Origin: Flavobacteriales bacterium UBA7325
GTDB taxonomy: Bacteria; Bacteroidota; Bacteroidia; Flavobacteriales_D; Crocinitomicaceae
Direction: 5' to 3'
Assembly: GCA_002471375.1 (NCBI GenBank)
Contig: DKPV01000005.1
Location: 38,328-43,594 of the forward strand
DNA: 5,267 nucleotides
The notes beneath the pieces are model-generated. The model saw only the letters and a list, made by a program, of their open reading frames with translations. It ran no database searches and was not told the DNA's origin. Positions 1-5,267 of this stretch are shown here, in pieces. Position numbers and translations under genes: made by a program. Each line of letters starts with the position of its first letter. The stretch's first letter is position 1.

Positions 1-432
1 CCATTGCTTGTCCGATTCAATTTTTCCGTGCTCTTTCAATTCATCCCTAAGCCTCGTTGCTATTTCATCAAAATCATCGCGTCCAAGATAATCAAGGTCA
101 GCATCACAAATAATCTCTTCTAGGCGAGTTTTCGGTTTGTGTGGTATTTCCGTCACATAAATCAAGTCCTTTATCGTGTCGATATGCTTTTTAGTATATC
201 CATACTTCGGTAAAATCTCCTCTGCTAGACGCGCTCCAATAGGCTCGTTCTTGTCATATTGCTCTACAAACCCTGCATCATGATACGTCGCTGCTGACTT
301 TAATAAAAACAAGCCCTCATCTGTCACATTCTCTAATAAAGCTAAGTGCTCTACAGCACTTACAACATCCTTTGTATGGGCTATACTGTGATAGTAAAGC
401 GAGCTTGATAAACCTTCACTGAGGACGCGCAT
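1..432 (-). other. C-terminal HD metal-dependent phosphohydrolase-like domain (partial)
   Basis: After the cyclase, residues of about 1110 to 1253 form an HD-superfamily helical domain. Visible ligands are H1128 (in YYHSIAHT), the signature pair H1160-D1161 (in TYHDAG), and D1219 or D1221 (in CDADLDYLG), giving the H...HD...D order. No GYP motif follows, so it is not a cyclic-di-GMP HD-GYP enzyme. Members of the superfamily hydrolyse phosphoesters, including cyclic nucleotides, nucleotides and (p)ppGpp; the substrate here cannot be told from the sequence. The end of the domain or a short tail lies beyond the left edge. Confidence 0.82.
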
Positions 433-3400
433 GATGTGTCGCTCTGCCTTATAGTAATTTATTGAGCTATAAAGGTGAAGGTTAATAATCTGATTAAATC
501 TATCATTTGGAACAACACCCTCTCCCTTCAGAGAAAGTTCTGGCTTTATTCGGTCCACCACGTACATGTCGATCATTCCACGGCTTTTGGATTCCGCCTG
601 ACCTTTGAAAGTACATTCAAAATAGGGTTCAATATGTAAAAAAGTTGCTCCTGTTACGGTAACACAACCGGGCTCTGCCATCATTTCCATGCGTTGTGCT
701 TGGTTTACTGTAGCTCCCCAAATATCATACGCTAAACGCTCAGACCCAATCACACCCGCAGTAACCTCTCCGGTATTAATTCCAAGGCGTATATCCCAAT
801 ATTCTTTTCCACTTGCTAGCGCTTCGTTTTTACGCTTTTCCATATAAGCTTGGATCTGCAGGGCCGCAAGAACTGTGTCCATTGGGTTCGTGTTGTTTCG
901 AACAGGCACTCCACCTGCACACATATACGCATCACCAATCGTTTTAATTTTCTCAAGGTTATTTTTTACGATAATTTGATCAAACTTGGTAAAATAAACA
1001 TCTAGTTTCTTCACTAACTCTGTTGGGTTCATGCGTTCTGAAACCTTCGTAAAACCCACAAAATCAGTAAACAGAACTGAAACTTTCTTATACGCCCGTG
1101 CTCGTGCCTTTCCTCTTTTTTTCAGCTCTTCAGCTGTTGATTCTGGTATCACATTTCGCAGGAGTTTTTCGGTTTTGTCTTTTTCGACTTGAAGTAGCCT
1201 CTGTTGTTCAACGACCTTGTTTCTCTCTATTTCAATTTTCGAGCGTTGTGATTCAATCTTCTCATTCTGTGCCTGTATTTCCTTCGTTCGATCACGAATC
1301 TTCATCTCCAGTCGAACCTGTTCTCTGCGCGATGCTTCAACACGTCTGCGAATAATGAGTCTTGTAATAAATGCTATAACGAGTGCTAAGCAAACCCAGA
1401 ACCACCATGTTTGCCAAAAAGGTGAAGCAATATTTATAGTAAGACTCGCCGGATAAGAACTCCAATAACCATCCGCAAGTCGAGCGTAAACTTTAAGTTC
1501 ATAGGTTCCTGGCGCCAACGCATTGAAGTTAATTTCATTATCTGTCCCTATTAACACCTCTCCCTTACCTGAACCTATTAACTCATACTTATAGTTAATC
1601 AGCTCAGGGTTACTAAGATTAGATGACTGAAACCTAATTGTAAAACTTCTTTTGTTATAGGTTAAATTAATCTCGTTTGTTTGGGCTATAGGTCTAACTA
1701 AAATTGACCCTTTAGCGCCCGGTTTCACCCATTCGTTTTCCAGTTTGAATTTTGTAAAAACAACACTTATATCACTGTTGTCATCCGATAATTCTGATGG
1801 TTTGAAGTAATTATATCCGTAAATTCCTCCGAAATACATTACTCCTGTCTTCGACCTCATAAACGCTCCGATATTAAACTCGTTGCTCATTAACCCATTG
1901 ATCTCCGTAAAGTTTTTAACGGCTTTTGATTTTAGATTAAATCGACAAAGCCCTTTATTTGTTGTAAGCCAAAGGTTACCAATATCATCCTTCAATACGC
2001 CGTAGATTACATCGTTTGGAAGACCATTAGTTCTATTATAAACTTGAGTTTTTTTCGATTTACTATCCCATTTTACAAGTCCAGAACCCAATGACCCAAA
2101 CCAATAAGTGTTCGCACTCGTTTGATAAATCGATGTAATATATCCTGGGCATGCCGCTAATATTTTTGCATTATACCTGTAAGGGTGAATTTCCAAGTGG
2201 CCTCCAGACTCATCTACAACATTAAGCCCTCCGGTACTGGTCGTGAACCAAACTCTACCATCATTATCCTTATAAACTAGGCGGCAAATTCCTTTAGAAA
2301 TCGTTTTTTTTGGTGACTTAGAATCGTGCTCAAAGAGAGTTATTTTCTTTGTACTGACATCGTACAGTATAGCTCCTCCTTTCGTCGCTAAAAAATAACT
2401 ATTGTCTTTCCAGTGCTCTATCGCATAAACCCTATCGTGTTTTCGCTTACTCTCTTCTGATGGAAAACCAACATTTGAAAATGTGTGATTCGTTGCTGAA
2501 ATATTAAGCTCATGTAGGCCGTCAGCTGATGCAATTAATAGACGGTTGTTGTTAATGACTTCAATCCCGAGAATGGACAGCTCCGTTTTAGATTCTGAAA
2601 TTAGTTGCTCGCTATATAAAAACTGTCGGAACTTACCTGTTTTGTAATCAAACCTAGACACTCCACTGTCTGTTCCGATGTATAGATAATTACCCCATTC
2701 CGCAAAGCTCCAGACACTTGCGCTCGGTATTCCAGTCTCAGCGTTGGCGCTTGCCCCGACGCCCATTATTCCTTGATGTCCCGGGTCTATATTTGAGATT
2801 CCTCTTCTTGAGCCTACCCACACCGTTCCTGAATTATCTCTAAAAAGAGTGTTTATTGCATTATTTAATAGCGCTGTCTTTTGAAAGATGTCTTCGGTAT
2901 TTTGGTAAACTTCACCATTGTCGTATAACGTATATAACCCCTTGTTGGTGGTCCCAATCAACCAGCCTATATTATCATAATAACATGCATCTGAAACACT
3001 TATTACCCCATGCGTTTTCTGCCATTCTTCAAACTTTAAAGTAAGTTCCGCAAAGGTTAGGTTAAGTGTATAAATTCCTTGGCTCGTAGATAGTAAAACT
3101 TCGCCGTCTCTTTCAACACGAATGTTGTTAATTATAGGCAGTGGCTTGCCGTCTATTTCTGTAATTCTTCTCGCTGTGTTCTCCCGGTTATTAAGGATGA
3201 ATAGTCCTTCATTTGCCGTTGCAACAATAATGTTACTCTTGTCTACCGCTTTAACGTGTGTTGTTTTTTTCGATGGGACCTGCGCTACCTTACTCGAAAA
3301 TGATTTTTTACTTGGCTTAAATTCATAAAGACCGTTTTCCGTGGTGGCCACCCAAATATTTCCATTCTCAGCAAGAGCGATTGTTTCAATTTGAAATACG

Positions 3401-3759
3401 GCTCCCTTCTTTAGGAAGTATGAGGAAAACTTTTCTTTTTGAGGATCGTATTTGGTTAGGCCGTTATTTGTTCCAAACCATATATTTCCATTATCATCAA
3501 TTATTGCACATTTAATATATGCACTTTCTAGACCAGGTGTTTCATCAGGGGTAAAAACTTCAAATGACTTTCCGTCAAAACGATTTAATCCATCCTGAGT
3601 TCCAACCCATAAACCATTTTGAAAATCTTGTACAATCGTTGTTACTGAACTCTGTGATAAACCATCACTAATACCAAAGTTTCTGAAACGAAAACTCTTT
3701 TGAGAAAAAAGTGAATTCGCAATTAGGAAAAAAACGATGTATAAAAGGTATTTTTTCAT
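1..3759 (-). CDS. Propeller-Y_Y_Y membrane receptor with class III adenylate cyclase and HD domains (C-terminus beyond window)
   Basis: The frame is open without a stop from the ATG at 3759 to the window edge, giving at least 1253 residues; probably only a short tail is missing. Order of parts: signal peptide (about 1-19, ending LFS before Q20), fourteen propeller repeats (about 26-654), Y_Y_Y domain (about 700-778), one transmembrane helix (781-803), charged coiled coil (about 804-885), cyclase domain (about 893-1073) and HD domain (about 1110 onward). The N-terminal part should lie in the periplasm and the enzyme domains in the cytoplasm. By family knowledge, such propellers sense extracellular ligands, often in hybrid histidine kinases; here the output is predicted to be a cyclic nucleotide. 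The start is chosen because a good signal peptide follows directly and no upstream in-frame ATG exists before the ferritin gene. No Shine-Dalgarno sequence is visible. The ligand cannot be read from the sequence. Domain calls are confident; ATP use and HD activity are inferred. Confidence 0.93.
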   Translation of the reverse strand, partial: MKKYLLYIVFFLIANSLFSQKSFRFRNFGISDGLSQSSVTTIVQDFQNGLWVGTQDGLNRFDGKSFEVFTPDETPGLESAYIKCAIIDDNGNIWFGTNNGLTKYDPQKEKFSSYFLKKGAVFQIETIALAENGNIWVATTENGLYEFKPSKKSFSSKVAQVPSKKTTHVKAVDKSNIIVATANEGLFILNNRENTARRITEIDGKPLPIINNIRVERDGEVLLSTSQGIYTLNLTFAELTLKFEEWQKTHGVISVSDACYYDNIGWLIGTTNKGLYTLYDNGEVYQNTEDIFQKTALLNNAINTLFRDNSGTVWVGSRRGISNIDPGHQGIMGVGASANAETGIPSASVWSFAEWGNYLYIGTDSGVSRFDYKTGKFRQFLYSEQLISESKTELSILGIEVINNNRLLIASADGLHELNISATNHTFSNVGFPSEESKRKHDRVYAIEHWKDNSYFLATKGGAILYDVSTKKITLFEHDSKSPKKTISKGICRLVYKDNDGRVWFTTSTGGLNVVDESGGHLEIHPYRYNAKILAACPGYITSIYQTSANTYWFGSLGSGLVKWDSKSKKTQVYNRTNGLPNDVIYGVLKDDIGNLWLTTNKGLCRFNLKSKAVKNFTEINGLMSNEFNIGAFMRSKTGVMYFGGIYGYNYFKPSELSDDNSDISVVFTKFKLENEWVKPGAKGSILVRPIAQTNEINLTYNKRSFTIRFQSSNLSNPELINYKYELIGSGKGEVLIGTDNEINFNALAPGTYELKVYARLADGYWSSYPASLTINIASPFWQTWWFWVCLALVIAFITRLIIRRRVEASRREQVRLEMKIRDRTKEIQAQNEKIESQRSKIEIERNKVVEQQRLLQVEKDKTEKLLRNVIPESTAEELKKRGKARARAYKKVSVLFTDFVGFTKVSERMNPTELVKKLDVYFTKFDQIIVKNNLEKIKTIGDAYMCAGGVPVRNNTNPMDTVLAALQIQAYMEKRKNEALASGKEYWDIRLGINTGEVTAGVIGSERLAYDIWGATVNQAQRMEMMAEPGCVTVTGATFLHIEPYFECTFKGQAESKSRGMIDMYVVDRIKPELSLKGEGVVPNDRFNQIINLHLYSSINYYKAERHIMRVLSEGLSSSLYYHSIAHTKDVVSAVEHLALLENVTDEGLFLLKSAATYHDAGFVEQYDKNEPIGARLAEEILPKYGYTKKHIDTIKDLIYVTEIPHKPKTRLEEIICDADLDYLGRDDFDEIATRLRDELKEHGKIESDKQW
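541..1083 (-). other. Class III nucleotide cyclase catalytic domain, adenylate-type residues
   Basis: The domain follows a cyclase-linker segment (LLRNVIPESTAEELKKRG) and starts with SVLFTDFVGFT. The two metal-binding aspartates are D899 (in FTDFVGF) and D943 (in GDAYM). The base-selecting pair reads K939 (in IKTIGD) and D1012 (in YDIWG), the combination expected for adenylate rather than guanylate cyclases. The transition-state residues N1019 and R1023 are present in VNQAQRM. All key catalytic positions are therefore intact and the domain should be active as a homodimer, since the two active sites of this family form at the dimer interface. ATP as substrate is a prediction from these residues only. 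Confidence 0.9.
1351..1662 (-). other. Y_Y_Y domain and transmembrane helix of the receptor
   Basis: Residues of about 700-778 form the immunoglobulin-like Y_Y_Y domain that closes the periplasmic sensor, with INYKYELIGSG and LAPGTYELKVYA as recognisable strands. It is followed by PFWQTWWFW and a hydrophobic helix (781-803) ending in basic RRR, a junction typical of this receptor class and consistent with an inside-positive cytoplasmic end. In related hybrid histidine kinases the Y_Y_Y domain passes the signal across the membrane by changing dimer geometry; the same role is inferred here for the cyclase. Confidence 0.88.
1798..3684 (-). repeat. Fourteen Reg_prop-type beta-propeller repeats, probably two seven-bladed propellers
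   Basis: This part of the receptor repeats a motif of the form G-N-x-W-x-G-T-x-x-G-L. The conserved aromatic or hydrophobic position falls at residues of about 51, 94, 136, 178, 222, 266, 314, 359, 407, 456, 504, 553, 597 and 641, a spacing of 42 to 49. Clear examples are GLWVGTQDGLNRFDG (residue 49 on), GNIWFGTNNGLTKYDP (91 on) and GNLWLTTNKGLCRFN (594 on). Several middle blades lack the tryptophan and are degenerate. Fourteen blades fit the double seven-bladed sensor known from Bacteroidetes hybrid two-component systems. The repeats are seen directly; the two-propeller fold is inferred from the count. Confidence 0.88.
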
Positions 3760-3782
3760 TCGTGTTAGAAATGTTAAAGTAC

Positions 3783-3790
3783 CAAAAATA
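3783..3790 (-). promoter_or_regulatory. Possible -7 element upstream of the receptor-cyclase gene
   Basis: The minus strand reads TATTTTTG, an exact match to the Bacteroidetes TAnnTTTG -7 consensus, 23 bases before the receptor start codon and inside the 38-bp gap after ferritin. No convincing TTG -33 element lies at the expected distance, and such A/T-rich octamers arise by chance, so it may be only a weak internal promoter. Confidence 0.35.
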
Positions 3791-3797
3791 TTGCGGC

Positions 3798-4322
3798 CTA
3801 TGTCTCTGGATTAACGGTATTTGCGGGTTGTATCTGAATTGCAGAGTTTTCTAGGTCACGATCGAATAAATAAAGGCCTGCCTTATCCTCTCCTACTAAC
3901 TTAGCTTTATCAAGGATTGTTCGAGCTTGTGCCTCTTCTTCTAGCTGTTCAGCTAAGTACCACTGAATAAAGTTGTGCGTTGTATAATCCTTCTCTTGTA
4001 GACACACCTCAACGAGCTTATTGATAGACTCGGTCACTTTAATTTCATGTTCGAGTAATAGCTCAAAGACATGCATTAATGACTCAAACTCCTCTTGTGG
4101 TTTTTCAAAACTCGGAATCAATGCTCTTCCACCGCGTTCATTGACGAACTTAACAAGCTTCAACATGTGAAAACGTTCTTCATCAGATTGCTTATACATA
4201 AAACTGGAAGTGCCATTTAAACCTTGTCTTTCCGCCCAATTAGCCATCGCTAAATAAAAATGTGAAGATTGACCTTCTTTTTGAATTTGAGAATTCAGTG
4301 CTTTTTCAACTTGTTCTTTCAT
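3798..4322 (-). CDS. ftnA: Bacterial non-heme ferritin (FtnA type)
   Basis: A complete 174-residue ferritin, the subunit of a cytoplasmic 24-mer shell that oxidises Fe(II) and stores it as a ferric mineral core. By comparison with E. coli FtnA, the ferroxidase ligands are all present: E16, E49, H52, E93, Q126 and E129, with the conserved Y23 beside the centre. The third iron site residues E48, E125 and E128 are kept too. Recognisable blocks are SDEERFHMLKL and WYLAEQLEEEAQA. The protein is about nine residues longer than E. coli FtnA, as a polar C-terminal tail ending NTVNPET. No haem-ligand methionine at the bacterioferritin position was identified, which favours FtnA over Bfr. The start is fixed by an in-frame stop ten bases upstream (4332-4334). 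There is no Shine-Dalgarno sequence. The receptor-cyclase gene follows 38 bp downstream on the same strand. Confidence 0.97.
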   Translation of the reverse strand: MKEQVEKALNSQIQKEGQSSHFYLAMANWAERQGLNGTSSFMYKQSDEERFHMLKLVKFVNERGGRALIPSFEKPQEEFESLMHVFELLLEHEIKVTESINKLVEVCLQEKDYTTHNFIQWYLAEQLEEEAQARTILDKAKLVGEDKAGLYLFDRDLENSAIQIQPANTVNPET

Positions 4323-4351
4323 CGTAACTTGTTATAAACCGTGAGTTTAAG

Positions 4352-4359
4352 CAAATATA
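4352..4359 (-). promoter_or_regulatory. Probable -7 promoter element of the ferritin gene
   Basis: The minus strand reads TATATTTG, an exact match to the TAnnTTTG consensus used by the Bacteroidetes primary sigma factor. It lies 29 bases ahead of the ferritin ATG, which would give a leader of roughly 20-25 bases. A clear TTG -33 element is not seen at the usual 19-21 base spacing; the nearest TTG is only 12 bases upstream. Confidence 0.5.
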
Positions 4360-4382
4360 AAGTAATAAGCTCAATTGTTTTG

Positions 4383-4396
4383 TGATTTTGAAATCA
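4383..4396. promoter_or_regulatory. Inverted repeat TGATTT-TG-AAATCA, possible operator
   Basis: Perfect 6-bp arms around a 2-bp spacer lie in the divergent ferritin/RNase R intergenic region. The site covers the zone just upstream of where the ferritin -33 element would fall and sits 35 bases ahead of the RNase R start. The symmetry suits a dimeric regulator, but which one is unknown; a short A/T-rich palindrome can also be chance. Confidence 0.3.
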
Positions 4397-4431
4397 TATT
4401 AATTCTAAATTAAGCGTACATTCGTACCAAT

Positions 4432-5267
4432 ATGTCTAAAAAAAAGCCGAATGCAAAACTCAAACGGAGTCTTGCCCACATTATTCGAAAGGTTTTTACT
4501 GAAAATCCAGAATCAACTTTAAGTCACCGTCAAGTATGTCAATTAATAGATGTGCGTGAAAAGGCGCTGCGAAAACTCGCTTATAATGTTCTCGAAGAAC
4601 TTAAGCGCGAAAAGTTTTTAAGCTCTATGAGTCATGGAGATTACAGGCTAAATCAAAAGAGTAATTTCACAGAGGGAACCTTGCAAATTACCCAACGTGG
4701 TGCTGGTTTCGTTGTTACGGATAATAAGGAAGATGCTGATGTTTTTATCGCTCCCCATAATTTAAATCAAGGTTTAGGAGGAGATCGTGTTAAAGCACAA
4801 ATCACAAAACAAGGAAAATCACGAAACGAAGGCATCATCGTTGACGTCATTGAACGTGAAAGAAGTCAATTCGTTGGAACGATTGAATTAAGCGACAAGT
4901 TCGCGTTTCTAATCCCGGACAATTCTCGTGTTGGAACCGATATCTTTATTCCTAAAGAAAAGCTTAAAAAAGCCAAAAATGGCGATAAGGCCTTGGTTAA
5001 AATCACCAAGTGGCCAAAGTCCGCTGATAATCCTTTTGGAGAAGTCATAGAGGTGCTTGGAAGAGATAGTGGGAAAAGTGGAAATGATATAGAAATGATT
5101 AGCATTCTAGTTAATCAGGGTTTAGACTTTAAATTTAAGGACGACGTTCTCTCAGAAGCGGAAGCTGTTGGAATGGATTTAGATCCTGAAGAAGTTGCTA
5201 AGCGCCGTAACTTTAGAAATATAACAACCTTTACCATCGACCCTGTTGATGCAAAAGATTTTGATGA
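4432..5267 (+). CDS. rnr: Ribonuclease R, N-terminal 278 residues (truncated by window edge)
   Basis: RNase R is a processive 3'-to-5' exoribonuclease of the RNB (RNase II) family that degrades structured RNA and takes part in RNA quality control. Visible parts in order: a lysine-rich start, a winged-helix-like region (about 10-75), a first OB-fold cold-shock domain (about 81-125, with GTLQITQRGAGFV), a second (about 147-191, with FVGTIELSDKFAFLIPD), and the beginning of the RNB catalytic domain. The last visible block, TIDPVDAKDFD, is the catalytic metal-binding motif: D270, D276 and D278 correspond to D272, D278 and D280 of E. coli RNase R. The window ends in the codon of the next expected aspartate. 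The N-terminal helix-turn-helix region favours RNase R over RNase II. The start is fixed by an in-frame stop at 4411-4413. No Shine-Dalgarno sequence is present. It is divergent from ferritin and probably unrelated in function. Confidence 0.95.
   Translation, partial: MSKKKPNAKLKRSLAHIIRKVFTENPESTLSHRQVCQLIDVREKALRKLAYNVLEELKREKFLSSMSHGDYRLNQKSNFTEGTLQITQRGAGFVVTDNKEDADVFIAPHNLNQGLGGDRVKAQITKQGKSRNEGIIVDVIERERSQFVGTIELSDKFAFLIPDNSRVGTDIFIPKEKLKKAKNGDKALVKITKWPKSADNPFGEVIEVLGRDSGKSGNDIEMISILVNQGLDFKFKDDVLSEAEAVGMDLDPEEVAKRRNFRNITTFTIDPVDAKDFD

Larger units (their letters stand above)
4323..4431. other. Divergent intergenic region between ferritin and RNase R
   Basis: This 109-bp A/T-rich stretch separates the two divergent start codons and should hold both promoters. 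It contains the ferritin -7 element and the inverted repeat listed separately. On the plus strand TACATTCG (4417-4424) is a one-mismatch -7 candidate for RNase R, but it would give an almost leaderless transcript. No RNA gene, riboswitch or terminator hairpin is visible. Confidence 0.7.

Noticed and set aside
1..432. HD-GYP cyclic-di-GMP phosphodiesterase
   Set aside because: The HD pair is present but no GYP motif follows; the segment after it reads AGFVEQYDKNEP.
1098..1456. Two overlapping plus-strand open frames of 85 and 79 codons
   Set aside because: They lie antisense to the coiled-coil and transmembrane part of the receptor gene, show no recognisable domain, and have no supporting start context.
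2856..3328. Plus-strand open frames of 62 and 68 codons
   Set aside because: Both are antisense to well-formed propeller repeats of the receptor and resemble no known protein.
3760..3797. Rho-independent terminator between ferritin and the receptor
   Set aside because: No G/C-rich stem followed by a T run on the minus strand is present in the gap.
4381..4398. A canonical CRP or FNR binding site
   Set aside because: The half-sites resemble those families, but the spacing is eight bases between TGTGA and TCATA instead of six for CRP, and TGAT to ATCA is six instead of four for FNR.
4417..4424. TACATTCG as a -7 promoter element for RNase R
   Set aside because: It has one mismatch to TAnnTTTG, lacks a -33 partner at proper spacing (the nearest TTTG is 26 bases upstream), and lies too near the start codon to be listed as a feature.
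4866..5105. Minus-strand open frame of 79 codons
   Set aside because: It is antisense to the second OB-fold of RNase R, whose reading frame is clearly real.

Overview
The window looks like an ordinary chromosomal segment from a member of the Bacteroidetes (Bacteroidota). Three things suggest this: a very large two-component-regulator-type propeller receptor with a Y_Y_Y domain, the lack of Shine-Dalgarno sequences ahead of all three genes, and TAnnTTTG-type -7 promoter elements. The DNA is AT-rich and densely coding. I see no mobile element, CRISPR array, tRNA or rRNA.

Layout. From base 1 to 3759 on the minus strand runs one giant open reading frame, at least 1253 codons, still open at the left edge. 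It encodes a membrane receptor with a signal peptide, fourteen propeller blades, a Y_Y_Y domain, one transmembrane helix, a coiled coil, a class III nucleotide cyclase domain with adenylate-cyclase-type specificity residues, and a C-terminal HD domain. A 38-bp gap separates it from a complete ferritin gene on the same strand (3798-4322). A 109-bp divergent intergenic region (4323-4431) follows, then the first 278 codons of an RNase R gene on the plus strand, cut by the right edge inside the catalytic RNB motif.

How they may work together. Ferritin and the receptor-cyclase are close, co-directional and have no visible terminator between them, so read-through transcription is possible. A promoter-like -7 element in the gap could instead give the receptor its own start. 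RNase R is divergently transcribed and has no obvious functional tie to the other two.

The most notable item is the receptor. It joins the extracytoplasmic sensor usually seen on Bacteroidetes hybrid histidine kinases to a cyclic-nucleotide output, and adds a metal-binding HD domain that might degrade a nucleotide. I do not see evidence for a wholly unknown multi-gene system here.
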